NCBI GenBank assembly: GCA_964553375.1
Contig: CAZKKN010000026.1
Location: 1-24,426, forward strand
Direction of reading: 5' to 3'
Length of the DNA stretch: 24,426 bases
From: UBA9715 sp964553375
Lineage (GTDB): Bacteria; Actinomycetota; Coriobacteriia; Coriobacteriales; Eggerthellaceae
The notes under the pieces were generated by a model. The model did no database searches, was not told where the DNA came from, and saw only the letters and a program-made list of their open reading frames with translations. Position numbers and translations under genes: made by a program. Positions within the stretch are counted from its first letter, which is position 1; each line of letters begins with the position of its first letter. Positions 16,601 through 23,650 of the stretch are shown in pieces.

Positions 16601-16952
16601 CCATCACGGTATTCCGGATCTGCTGAAGAGCTGCGGCTATGCGGTGCTCTCCGAAGAGATCGCCCTGGGCGATAGCCCGGTGACCCATTGGGATTTCCCC
16701 CATCGCGTCGTGGATGCGGCCCGCTTCGTTGCGAAGCAGCCCCAGTTGGATTTCGTGGAGCTCACTTCGTTCGGCTGCGGTTTGGATGCGGCGGCTTCCG
16801 ATATGGTGCGCGATCTATTGCAAGAGGCTGGAAAGATGCCCACCTGCTTGAAGATCGACGAGATGAGCGATCTGGCTTCGGCGCGCATCCGGGTTCGTTC
16901 GATGCTCGCCGCCCGTGAAGGCTTGCTTTCGAAGAACGGAGGCTCCTCATGA
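13677..16952 (+). CDS. Double-ASKHA acyl-CoA dehydratase activase-related protein (BcrA/BcrD + DUF2229)
   Basis: This 1091-residue protein is an ATP-driven Fe-S electron donor of the archerase type. The first ASKHA ATPase domain (about 26-290) shows GIDIGSKTIK, IEIGGEDSK and cluster cysteines C146 (STCAGGTGG) and C185 (SRCAVFA). The second (about 344-605) shows GVDSGSEAIK, LDIGGQDIK, C474 (EACSSGCG) and C513 (TRCTVF). Both copies keep both cysteines, so each could bind part of a bridging [4Fe-4S] cluster. A DUF2229-like region follows with C635-x2-C638-x3-C642 and GNRC664, then RPYHGDP. Related proteins are often single chains near 1400 residues; here the last part is a separate gene joined by ATGA overlap. 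Residues about 837-895 come from a repeat insertion (see 16186-16360). A Gly/Ala tract near 668-680 is also low complexity. The true partner is unknown. Confidence 0.88.
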   Translation: MAITRVDYGKGFADLPPYKSGDEPRLFLGIDIGSKTIKVVVQDTSGELRYCSYNRHLSDVRKTLGYVLDQAKELCPDEPMKVGITGSAGMALAEGLAVPFTQEVVACRTALKHLIPQADVAIEIGGEDSKILFLTGGEELRMNSTCAGGTGGFIDTLAGMLDCNAEELNFYAHGCKTVYPIASRCAVFAQMDVRPLLNEGISREDIAGSVFDAVAAQCISGLACGRPIRGTVALLGGPMHFLSSLRDRFQKRLGLADEDIYVPENGHLFVAQGAAFQAMSAAAPVFTLGELIERIAEADLGGDDALMRLEPLFASREEYQEFQERHNRCKVPRLDISSYEGRAYLGVDSGSEAIKYALIAEDGSVLHTAYERSAGNLIDVARDILIRLYKRMPRKHDGTPAIQIAHATVTGYGEAYLKQAFSFDSGEVETVSHVRATQELIPDADFILDIGGQDIKCVWLRDGKVENVVLNEACSSGCGALISGMAWSINVHLNEFIDAALLAEEPVDLGTRCTVFMTSRVRHAQKAGASTGDISAGLAYSVVRNAVHKVIRAHSADELGKNIVVQGGTFANDAVLRAFEKTYGREVSRADIAPYMGAYGAALIARERGSNQEATSLLNRNQLQDLHYRQTVVPCQLCTNACHLVVTKFTVDGQQRKFVVGNRCERGGVGAGADTSAGASAAGSSELPDMFDFRYKLLFDRPLLSAGEAPRGPMGLVRALDMYETYPFWHAFLSQLGFEVVLSDGQLDGPALETIPSESLCYPAKLAHGQMMDLLGREVPYILLPYVDGMGEPGTACPVVAEYPLVLQTVVAPHGPKTKVINPVLPSLFVNEGDKGAAAGGLGLGGGATAAAGGLDGSETTAAGGLGLGFGRRKMWCDIPHFSSPAESASTSCGSLTVSERFLQNCEVLQEALLSVDPSITIEEVREAYGAGLQAQERYLSELKEANLQALDQVIKADGRAVVLAGRPYHGDPAVHHGIPDLLKSCGYAVLSEEIALGDSPVTHWDFPHRVVDAARFVAKQPQLDFVELTSFGCGLDAAASDMVRDLLQEAGKMPTCLKIDEMSDLASARIRVRSMLAAREGLLSKNGGSS
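16186..16360. mobile_element. Palindromic MITE/REP-like insertion inside the activase gene
   Basis: CTGCCGCAGGAGGCCTCG occurs three times in direct orientation (16186, 16225, 16258), at spacings of 39 and 33 bases, both multiples of three. An inverted copy lies at 16340-16360. Between copy 3 and the inverted copy is a perfect palindrome with arms AAAAATGTGGT (16295-16305) and ACCACATTTTT (16313-16323). The segment from 16258 to 16360 therefore folds into one long imperfect hairpin. The frame stays open across it and encodes Ala/Gly/Leu repeats and then a Cys/Ser-rich stretch unlike the flanking domains. No transposase is present, so any movement would need help in trans. Confidence 0.6.
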
Positions 16953-18112
16953 TAGTTCCGTTTCCTTCTCCTTGGCATGGGGCGTTCGTGCAAGCGGCTT
17001 CCGATGGGAGCGATCTGGGCTGGAGGGTTTGCTACAAGTCCAGTCCGCAATTGATCTCCGAAGGGCTTGCGCTGGTGAACAACGACGCCTGCTACGATAC
17101 GCTGCTGGCGGTGGCTCAGGCTGTGGCGGGTGTGAAGGCGGCTGTGGCTCAAGGTGCCAACCCCGCCGAGCTTACCGTGGGAGTCCCGCTGATCTGCAAC
17201 CAGTGCCGTTCCGTGGACAAGCTCTTCTTCGTGGAGCATGCGCTGAATCAAGCAGGGTTTTCCCAGGTGAAAGTGGTGTCGCTCTTCGACTACATGTACG
17301 AGTCGGGTGAGGTTTCCGAAGAAGCCCAGCGCCGTGTGGCGGCGGCTATCGCTGCAGCCGATGCGCTGCTTCAGATGCGCACGCGGTTGCGTCCCCATAT
17401 CCCCGAGGAGAAACGCACCTACCTCAACGCCGTCATGCGCAGTTGGCGCGAGTGCACGCTGCAAGAGATCGCATCCGCGGAGAACTTCGATGCGGTGGAC
17501 TACATTGCGAACCTGGACCGCGAGGCTGCCCATCAGTTCGGCACCAAGAAGATGGAAAAGCCCCTTGTGGGCATCGCCGGTTCGGCCACGGCGATTTTCA
17601 ACCGTGACGTGAACGGCGACATCGTGGGCACGCTGGAGGCCGAAGGGTGTGAGGTGCGCGTGCCTTACCTGGCGTCCATCATCTCCTTCGGCATGATTAT
17701 GCAAGACAAGGATTTCCCCTTCAGCCAGGAGCTTGACCGCATCTGCATCCGCATGGCCCATACCTTCGTGCTCACTCCCACCGCCCCGTACGCGGATTCC
17801 ATTCGCGAGGCCGGCTCGAAATACGTCCCCCACCATATCTATCGTGGACTGGGATGCGCGGTGGCCGGGTGGATTGTGATGCTGCTCAGATCCGGCGTGA
17901 ACAACATCGTGTACTCAAGCCTTTTCGGATGTCTGACCGGCCATGTAAGCGGTGTGGGCATTCTGGGGGCCATACGCAAGGATTACCCTTACGCTAACAT
18001 TGCATCGGTTGAATTCGACTCGGGAACGAGTGCGATGAATCAGGTTAATAGGCTGAAGCTGCTGGCTTCGGTTGCTTGGCAGAATATGGAAGGAGCCCAA
18101 AATGAAAGCTGA
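16949..18112 (+). CDS. 2-hydroxyacyl-CoA dehydratase (HgdB)-like protein
   Basis: The 387-residue protein starts at ATG 16949 inside ATGA, so it is translationally coupled to the activase gene. Cysteines C28 (VCYKSSP), C48, C83/C86 (ICNQC), and later GLGC and LFGC are spread in the way of Fe-S-carrying HgdB/BcrB/BcrC relatives. The end (GTSAMNQVNRLKLL) matches the C-terminal part of the large one-chain activase-related proteins. It has no CoA-substrate partner gene nearby, so it may be part of a double-cubane-type reductase rather than a true acyl-CoA dehydratase. In the family the activase passes electrons to this subunit at very low potential. It is probably cytoplasmic. The function here is inferred. 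Confidence 0.8.
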   Translation: MIVPFPSPWHGAFVQAASDGSDLGWRVCYKSSPQLISEGLALVNNDACYDTLLAVAQAVAGVKAAVAQGANPAELTVGVPLICNQCRSVDKLFFVEHALNQAGFSQVKVVSLFDYMYESGEVSEEAQRRVAAAIAAADALLQMRTRLRPHIPEEKRTYLNAVMRSWRECTLQEIASAENFDAVDYIANLDREAAHQFGTKKMEKPLVGIAGSATAIFNRDVNGDIVGTLEAEGCEVRVPYLASIISFGMIMQDKDFPFSQELDRICIRMAHTFVLTPTAPYADSIREAGSKYVPHHIYRGLGCAVAGWIVMLLRSGVNNIVYSSLFGCLTGHVSGVGILGAIRKDYPYANIASVEFDSGTSAMNQVNRLKLLASVAWQNMEGAQNES

Positions 18113-19319
18113 CGAGCAAAAGAAGGATTCTATCGTCCAGATCGATATCACGGTGGAACCCGATGAGGTCTCCCATTGGCTCGCCGAAGCCGAAGGGTTC
18201 GAAGACGGTGTGGACTGGAGCGCGCAGGAGGCGCTGAAATCCGCCATCACCGCGCGGGCCGAATACGAGCTCCTGAACTCCCGTGTGCCGTCTCCGCTCA
18301 CCCGGCCGCTCATCGTTGCGACCGAGGACGTGGTGGAAGGTGCGCCGTTCAATTTCAGCATGTCGTTTGCCGAGCTGCCCCAAGGCGAGCTCTCCGATTA
18401 CTCCCATGTGGATCTGCCGCGCAAAAAGCCCGAGGTCACCGAGGAAGAAGTGCAGAAGCTCTTCGAGAATGCCATCGGGAGCGTCACGGCCACAACCTCC
18501 AAGGGCGAAGGCGCAGTGGTGGAAGATGGGGACACGGTGGATATCGCACTGGAATCCGTGGCAGACGGCAAGATCTACCATCCGCTCACGGCATCGAAGC
18601 GCTACTACGATTTGGGCAGCGGCTTCATGCCTAAGGATTTCGACGACACCCTGCGCGGCATGAAGGTGGGTGAGAAGGCATCGGTGGATCTGAAGGTTCC
18701 CCAGTCTGATATGCCCGGTGGCGACGTGACCGGGTATCTTGATGTGCGCGTGACCGTTACCGTGAACGACATCATGCTGGACACGGCGGCTTCCGTGGAT
18801 GACGCATGGATTCGCGCGCAGTTCCCGGGTATCGCCGGTGTGGACGAGCTCAAGGCCGCCCTTCGCCAGCAGCTCGCCATGGAGAAGGAGGATATGTACG
18901 CCGAGGCCGCTGAGAGCCTGTTGCTGCGCAAGCTTGCCGATCGCTTGGTGGACGGCTCGGTGCCCGATGCGGTGCTGGAGCTTCAAGCGGCCGAAGCGCT
19001 TAAGAACATCCAACAGCAGCTTGACGAGCAGGGCCGCACGTTGGAGGAGTTCATGGAGCGCCAGGGCATGGACGAGCAGCAGCTCAAGCTCTCGCTCATG
19101 ATGGACGTGCGCACTCAGGACCGCCAGATGATGGCCCTGGATGCGTGGGCGCGCCATTATGGTTTGGAGGTCACGCCCGCTGACCAGGAGCATTATGTGG
19201 CGCTGATCGCCAAGGGGATCGGCGGGGAGGCTGCCGAAAAGGTCGTCGAGACCATGTACGACGGGGCCCTTGAGGAATCCGTTCTGCGCATGGTGGCGCA
19301 GCGCAACGTGCCTGCTTAG
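18102..19319 (+). CDS. Trigger-factor-like chaperone / peptidyl-prolyl isomerase
   Basis: The 405-residue protein starts at ATG 18102 after AAGGAGCCCAA, overlapping the previous gene by 11 bases. Residues about 142-225 form an FKBP-type domain (DGDTVDIALE, LGSGFMPKDFDDTLRGMKVGE). Residues about 230-400 form the trigger factor C-terminal arms (VDELKAALRQQL, EEFMERQGMDEQQL). The N-terminal part (40-110) matches only the second half of the ribosome-binding domain (SPLTRPLIVATEDVVEGAPF); the docking signature GFRxGKxP is not visible. It is therefore unlikely to be the housekeeping, ribosome-bound Tig. Its place as last gene of the activase operon suggests a dedicated chaperone for those Fe-S proteins. 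Its TAG stop overlaps the stop of the opposing gene. Confidence 0.82.
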   Translation: MKADEQKKDSIVQIDITVEPDEVSHWLAEAEGFEDGVDWSAQEALKSAITARAEYELLNSRVPSPLTRPLIVATEDVVEGAPFNFSMSFAELPQGELSDYSHVDLPRKKPEVTEEEVQKLFENAIGSVTATTSKGEGAVVEDGDTVDIALESVADGKIYHPLTASKRYYDLGSGFMPKDFDDTLRGMKVGEKASVDLKVPQSDMPGGDVTGYLDVRVTVTVNDIMLDTAASVDDAWIRAQFPGIAGVDELKAALRQQLAMEKEDMYAEAAESLLLRKLADRLVDGSVPDAVLELQAAEALKNIQQQLDEQGRTLEEFMERQGMDEQQLKLSLMMDVRTQDRQMMALDAWARHYGLEVTPADQEHYVALIAKGIGGEAAEKVVETMYDGALEESVLRMVAQRNVPA

Positions 19320-20308
19320 ACATCCACGCCCAGGAATACCTTCACTGCTAAGCCGAGAACGAAGGTGAGTGCCGCAACCCCTAAGGAGATGAGGCACATC
19401 TGGCCGAATCGTTTGCCGAAGGGCGTTCCTTGGGCGATAGAGGTGTACATGTTGAACAAGGCCAGCACCACCACGACTAAAACCAGCATGATGCCCATGG
19501 CGAGCAGATACAGCGAGTTATCCAGCAGCAGATACGGCAGAAGCAGGATGACCACGGTTACGAAATAGGCCACGCCGGTGTAGAGGGCGCTCTTTGCGGC
19601 ATCCGGTTTCCTGTTCGTCTTCTCTGCCAGGTACTCGCTTGCAGCCATGGATAAAGTGGCGGCAATGCCGGTGATTAAGCCCGATAGCGCAATGAGCCGC
19701 GTGTTCTGCATGGCCAGGGTAAGGCCGGCCAGAGTGCCAGTGATCTCCACGATGGCATCGTTCATGCCAAGGATCATAGCCCCCACGTATCCCAGGCGCT
19801 TCTCGTGGAGCAGGCCGAAAAGCTGCTGGTCGCGGCTGATCTCCTTTTGCTGCAAGGCGTCGAATCGCGGAATCTCGCTTTCCAGGCAATGGGACTGTGT
19901 GGCCAGCTTCACGCGGTGCTTCTCCATCAGTTTGGCGGCGAAGGTAAAGCCGAAAAGCCGAGCCAAACGCTCATATTTACAGACTTTTTTCTGGTCGGCT
20001 TTCATGGTTTTGCCGGTGTATCTCTGCCAGTCGCGCGCTTGATCGGCGATCTCCTGAGCGATGTTTTGCAGAGCTTCGCGATTCGCCTCATCGGTGATGT
20101 GTTGGGACATGGCGCGGTAGGCGCCGGCCTGATTCGCCATGCTCTGCTGCAGCTCCTCAAGTGCGGCCAGTGCTTTGCCGGAAAGCTCAACTGTACCGGT
20201 GGCGTTGCTGGTGATGTTGTCAGTTGCGTTGTCGGTTGCATTGCTAGTTGCGTTGCTAGCGGCAGCATTGTTTTGCGGTGTGTTTTGCGGTGTGGTTGCA
20301 GCGTCCAT
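19316..20308 (-). CDS. VIT1/CCC1-family iron/manganese transporter with ferritin-like N-domain
   Basis: The 330-residue protein has an Asn/Thr/Ala-rich start with a repeated NATS/NATD unit (about 18-37), a helical ferritin-like domain (about 40-165), and a C-terminal VIT1 membrane domain with five helices. The diagnostic segment LGMNDAIVEITGTLAGLT and the later ASEYLAEKT identify the family, which moves Fe(II) or Mn(II) out of the cytoplasm. In the ferritin-like part several metal-ligand positions seem changed (for example RDQQL where relatives have HE). The stop TAA lies on the complement of 19316-19318 and overlaps the stop of the convergent gene. A ZIP transporter gene follows upstream on the same strand. 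The ribosome site is weak to my eye. Confidence 0.85.
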   Translation of the reverse strand: MDAATTPQNTPQNNAAASNATSNATDNATDNITSNATGTVELSGKALAALEELQQSMANQAGAYRAMSQHITDEANREALQNIAQEIADQARDWQRYTGKTMKADQKKVCKYERLARLFGFTFAAKLMEKHRVKLATQSHCLESEIPRFDALQQKEISRDQQLFGLLHEKRLGYVGAMILGMNDAIVEITGTLAGLTLAMQNTRLIALSGLITGIAATLSMAASEYLAEKTNRKPDAAKSALYTGVAYFVTVVILLLPYLLLDNSLYLLAMGIMLVLVVVVLALFNMYTSIAQGTPFGKRFGQMCLISLGVAALTFVLGLAVKVFLGVDV

Positions 20309-20477
20309 GATGCACCCCCTTATGCGGCTGTGGCCATATGGCCTTTGCCGACCCTTGCCCTGACTATAGGCCAGATGGGCGCTTTTCTGCTTCGAACTGG
20401 GAAGGTGTAGACGTATCGTTGGCTTTCGACGTTTCAGTTGAAGCCGCCGCCCCGCTTAAGCGCCGCTTGATCAACGC

Positions 20478-21338
20478 TTAAAGGAAGATCAGGCACATAC
20501 CTACGAGAATTCCCACGACCACCAAGATGGCGGGCATGCGGGATTGATACATCAGGATTGCCTGGGGGATGATCTCGCCGAACACCACATATAGCATGGC
20601 TCCGGATGCGAATCCCAGCGAGCAGGCAAGCCCCAAAGGCCCGATATCGCCAAGCCAAAGCCCCACCAGCGCACCGAAGGCCATGGGGATTCCCAAGCAT
20701 GCGGTGATGAGCACCGCCTTCGCGCGTCCCATGCCTCCCGCAACGAGTGGCACGGTGACCGCCATGCCCTCGGGGATGTTGTGAAGCCCGATGAGCACGG
20801 CGAGCATCAGCGCGGCGGTGACGGCTCCATCGGTCTGAATGGCGAAGCTGGCGCCGATGGACATGCCTTCGGGAATGTTATGGAGCCCAATGGCGCAAGC
20901 GATGACCACGCCGGCCATCCAGAGGTCGCGCTTGTTGCCGCCTTTGCGCACGTGCTCGTTGTAGTGGTCCACGTGCACCATCTCGTCGATGGCATCGTGG
21001 GCGTCGGGGTGGGCGTGGCTTGCCGTGTGTTCTACCTGCGGTGCAGTGGTGCGGTCGATGAGCCAGTTCAGCAGCATCACGATTGCCACGCCGGCAAGCA
21101 CCATGGCGGCTGTGAGCAGTACGCCCGTCTGGCCGACGACCTGGTTGGCGGCGTTGGCGCTTTCGGTCAGCAGGTCGAAGCACACGATGGCTATCATAAC
21201 GCCGCCGGTAGCGCTGAGTAGCAGGCTGATCACGTGGTTCGAGCTCTTGCGGAAAAGCGAGCCCAGCAGACCGCCGATCCCCGTTCCGCCAACACCGGCG
21301 ATCAAGGCGATGAGCAGTATTTCCAGGGTGTTTTCCAT
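20478..21338 (-). CDS. ZIP-family divalent metal transporter (GufA/ZupT-like)
   Basis: The 286-residue protein begins MENTLEILL; this start was chosen over ATG 21380 because the extra residues carry an unusual Cys/Trp-rich leader and a -10-like box lies just before ATG 21338. It has eight likely helices and two copies of the metal-binding signature HNIPEG (in LHNIPEGMSIG and LHNIPEGMAVT), as expected for helices 4 and 5. The His-rich loop between helices 3 and 4 (SHAHPDAHDA, HVDHYNEH) could bind Zn or Fe. The protein takes up Zn(II), Fe(II) or Mn(II) in known relatives. With the VIT1-type gene beside it, the pair may handle the metal supply of the metalloenzymes around, which is a loose inference. 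Confidence 0.85.
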   Translation of the reverse strand: MENTLEILLIALIAGVGGTGIGGLLGSLFRKSSNHVISLLLSATGGVMIAIVCFDLLTESANAANQVVGQTGVLLTAAMVLAGVAIVMLLNWLIDRTTAPQVEHTASHAHPDAHDAIDEMVHVDHYNEHVRKGGNKRDLWMAGVVIACAIGLHNIPEGMSIGASFAIQTDGAVTAALMLAVLIGLHNIPEGMAVTVPLVAGGMGRAKAVLITACLGIPMAFGALVGLWLGDIGPLGLACSLGFASGAMLYVVFGEIIPQAILMYQSRMPAILVVVGILVGMCLIFL

Positions 21339-21345
21339 AGGGTTC

Positions 21346-21354
21346 ACTATAGCA
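21346..21354 (-). promoter_or_regulatory. Extended -10 (TGCTATAGT) close to the ZIP start
   Basis: On the minus strand TGCTATAGT ends seven bases before the ATG, without a ribosome site between. If used, the transcript would be leaderless or nearly so. No strong -35 is visible at 17 bases. Confidence 0.35.
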
Positions 21355-21584
21355 AACAGCCATTCGCATAAACAGCCCAACGTCTCATACGCGGTTAACT
21401 TTCACCTTCTCAAAATAAGGGGTCTCAAAGCCTCTGTGCTGCGAAGCGAGACGGCCTCAAAGCGCCGGACCCAAAGCAACAGGATGGCATCCTTGCGGCT
21501 ACTGGCGATGAACCGAATGATGGAGGAACGATATCCGGACTTAGGATGGACGTAACGAAATATCGGTGCTTGGCAATCCAGGTG

Positions 21585-21590
21585 TATAAT
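21585..21590 (+). promoter_or_regulatory. Candidate -10 box (TATAAT)
   Basis: A perfect TATAAT with a poor -35 (ATCGGT at 17 bases). Transcription would begin near 21598, giving a leader of about 255 bases for the small membrane protein gene at 21853. Confidence 0.35.
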
Positions 21591-21598
21591 CCGAGACA

Positions 21599-21778
21599 AT
21601 GAGCCGGTTTTTTCGACTCGGCGTTTCATGCTTTACCGGTTTTGAGGCTCTACCTGCTTTAGGTTCTACTTGCTTCAAGGTTTGCTTTGTTCTGCGGCTT
21701 TTTGCGTTACAGGCGCTATCGGTTCTTGCACCACCTGTTCTCCTAGCACTGAAGATTTGCAGTTTCACCCTGTTTTAG
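21599..21778 (+). CDS. Doubtful 59-codon ORF in a long leader
   Basis: ATG 21599 lies eight bases after the TATAAT, so it would be the first codon of a leaderless message. The reading frame (MSRFFRLGVS...) ends at a TAG at 21776-21778, 74 bases before the next gene. The product is hydrophobic and Cys/Phe-rich with no recognisable domain, and codon use is T-rich. It could be a leader peptide or chance. Confidence 0.15.
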   Translation: MSRFFRLGVSCFTGFEALPALGSTCFKVCFVLRLFALQALSVLAPPVLLALKICSFTLF

Positions 21779-21852
21779 GGTATCCGCGCGCGACCCGCGA
21801 GGTCTTTGGCGCGCTTGCAACGCTCGGATACCGGCGTGGAAAGAGGCACGGC

Positions 21853-22347
21853 ATGTCCAGAACGAGTATCTTCATCTATGCGTTGCTTATCGGTATTTGC
21901 GCTGCTCTCATCATTTTCTGGTATGCGGTGGGCTTTCCCGCCGTGGCAAGCCCGATCAACATCGTGATCAGCGTTGTGGGGCTTTTGCTCATGGTTCTGG
22001 CGGGTGGGGTCACCGTTTCCATGGAGCGCCATCGCCGCGAGTCCATCCGCAATATATATGTAGGTGAGGCTTCGATGTTCAATAGCGAACTCGGCGAGAT
22101 TGACCTGACCAACTCTTTGAACATGGAGAAGGCGCTGGCCGACGCGCTGGGCAGTTTGGAATACGGTTGGCAGGATAAGCAGACCCGCATGACGCGGCCG
22201 CCAAAGTCGCGCTGCTTGGTGCGGTCGAAGGCGTTCAAAGGTCAGGAGAATTGGTGCGGCGAGGTGATCATTCCCCTAGGGCGCACCAGTCGCACCCGGG
22301 AGTTCTCGAATTCCGAGGAGCTCGCCGACATTCTGGCCACGATTTAG
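21853..22347 (+). CDS. Small two-helix membrane protein, paralogue of 4464-4907
   Basis: The 164-residue protein starts MSRTS after AAAGAGG. Two membrane helices (about 5-26 and 35-56) are followed by MERHRRESIRN and a soluble C-terminal domain that ends EFSNSEELADIL. It aligns along its full length with the protein of 4464-4907, including the tail that the other copy has lost behind an amber codon. It has extra basic and Cys residues in the C-terminal domain (PPKSRCLVRSK). The family is not recognised and no function is assigned. The matching layout of the two copies argues for an old duplication within this genome. Confidence 0.78.
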   Translation: MSRTSIFIYALLIGICAALIIFWYAVGFPAVASPINIVISVVGLLLMVLAGGVTVSMERHRRESIRNIYVGEASMFNSELGEIDLTNSLNMEKALADALGSLEYGWQDKQTRMTRPPKSRCLVRSKAFKGQENWCGEVIIPLGRTSRTREFSNSEELADILATI

Positions 22348-22443
22348 CGGGCGCGGGCGCGGCTGCGGGAAGGCGCGGGCGAAAGTGCGGCTTCGACCAT
22401 GGCTGTGAGCGCAGGTGCGAGTGGGCGTTAGCAAGTGCAAGCG
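22348..22443. repeat. GC-rich low-complexity spacer with a hairpin
   Basis: The stretch after the stop is built from GCGGGC/GTGCGAG-like units, resembling the Gly/Ala-coding tract at about 15680-15725. A 7-bp stem CGTTAGC (22426-22432)/GCTAACG (22443-22449) overlaps the stop codon of the convergent dehydrogenase. There is no T tail, so it is at best a weak terminator. Confidence 0.35.
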
Positions 22444-23445
22444 CTAACGGGCATTGGTGCGGCGAGCGTGGGCACCCAGGACCTGCGGGTTCAAGCAGGA
22501 TTCGGGCTTGCGGCCCAACACCACATCTATGGCGTTTTGCGTGCAACGCGTGCGCAGCTCAACGGCGGATTCTTCGGACCAATACGCAGCGTGCGAGGTC
22601 AGCACGGTGTGCGGTGCCTTCATGATGGCGGCATGGGGCGAGACGGGCTCTTCTTCGAACACGTCAATCCCAGCACCCCACAACCTGCCGGCTTCCAGAG
22701 CGGCGGCAAGGGCATCGGTGTCAACCACCGCACCGCGCGAGGTGTTCACCACAATGGCATCGGGCTTCATCAGCTTCAGGTTCTCGCTGTTCAACAGGTG
22801 ATGGGTCTCTGGCACCAGTGCCACGTGGAAGCTCACCACGTCGCTTTGACGCAGCAGCTCCTCGAAGGCCACGTAAGGAAAGCCCTCCGGCGTGAAGCGT
22901 CCCGGCACGCCTTTGCGATCCCAGACGATTACCGAGAATCCCAGCCCACGGGCCTTCTTCGCTACCGCTCGGCCAATGTGGCCCATTCCAACCACGCCGA
23001 AGGTGCGACCGCGGACTTGCCCGAGCGGCCGGCGCGCGCGGAAGTCCCAAATGCCGGCGCGCATGTCTGCGTCTATCTCGTTGGTCCGTCGCAGGCAATC
23101 CATGGTGAGAGCGATGGCGTGGTCGGAGACGACTTCGGTGCCGTACCCGGGCACATTGCATACAGCTGTGTGGTTTGCGGTGGCTGCGGCAACGTCGATG
23201 TTGTCCACGCCGGTCCCCGTCTTGCTCACAACCTTGAGCTGGGGCAACGCTTGAAACACTTCCGCTGTGTAGTTGCCATAAGAGGTAATGGCGCCGTCGG
23301 CCCCTTTCAGATGCGCGATGATTTTCTGTTGCTCCCGATCGCCGTCTGCGTTGTACCCTGCAAAGGTAATGCCGGCGTCCTCGATCATCTTCCGTTCGAA
23401 ATCGGAATCACCGAAGTCCGTATCGGTTACTACAATGGTTGCCAT
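22444..23445 (-). CDS. D-2-hydroxyacid dehydrogenase family protein (CtBP-like)
   Basis: The 333-residue cytoplasmic enzyme follows GAGGAGG, seven bases or less before its ATG. The Rossmann motif GMGHIG is at 153-158 with the acidic NAD-selecting residue in VWDRKG (D176). The catalytic triad appears as Arg237 (NTSRGAVVD), a Glu in GIDVFEEEP (264-266) and His285 (TSHAAYWSEE). The substrate domain starts with VVSKTGTGVDNID. The enzyme interconverts a 2-oxoacid and a D-2-hydroxyacid with NAD(H). The TSHAAYWSEE ending is typical of the 'C-terminal binding protein'-like branch rather than phosphoglycerate dehydrogenase. The exact substrate is unknown. The gene stands alone. Confidence 0.9.
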   Translation of the reverse strand: MATIVVTDTDFGDSDFERKMIEDAGITFAGYNADGDREQQKIIAHLKGADGAITSYGNYTAEVFQALPQLKVVSKTGTGVDNIDVAAATANHTAVCNVPGYGTEVVSDHAIALTMDCLRRTNEIDADMRAGIWDFRARRPLGQVRGRTFGVVGMGHIGRAVAKKARGLGFSVIVWDRKGVPGRFTPEGFPYVAFEELLRQSDVVSFHVALVPETHHLLNSENLKLMKPDAIVVNTSRGAVVDTDALAAALEAGRLWGAGIDVFEEEPVSPHAAIMKAPHTVLTSHAAYWSEESAVELRTRCTQNAIDVVLGRKPESCLNPQVLGAHARRTNAR

Positions 23446-23535
23446 AATGCCTCCTCTGGGAGCAACGACCTGTAGCTAACAGGCTACATCTCGCAACATC
23501 CCCGCTGAATATGGGCTACGTTTCGTTGTTTGCGA

Positions 23536-23558
23536 GCAACAGGCTACATCCCTGTTGC
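23536..23558. repeat. 8-bp stem hairpin with a repeated loop sequence
   Basis: GCAACAGG and CCTGTTGC pair perfectly around CTACATC. The half-site AACAGGCTACATC also occurs at 23477-23489. No T tail follows. It lies about 100 bases upstream of the dehydrogenase start and may be regulatory. Confidence 0.4.
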
Positions 23559-23650
23559 CTGTGCCCTCATTGTCCCATTTTCTAATAGGGATTCCGCAGA
23601 GTGTAATCAAGACGCTTAAAACGATAGCCTATGCATTGATCCACCCCCCC

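Larger units (their letters stand above)
21339..21852. other. Intergenic region between divergent genes
   Basis: The 514 bases hold the start-proximal signals of the ZIP gene and a long leader before the small membrane protein gene at 21853. From about 21600 to 21780 the plus strand is T-rich and unlike the surrounding sequence. Only a doubtful short ORF (21599-21778) is present. Confidence 0.5.

Noticed and set aside
18045..19397. 450-codon open frame on the minus strand
   Set aside because: Antisense to the trigger-factor-like gene; no ribosome site and no recognisable domain.
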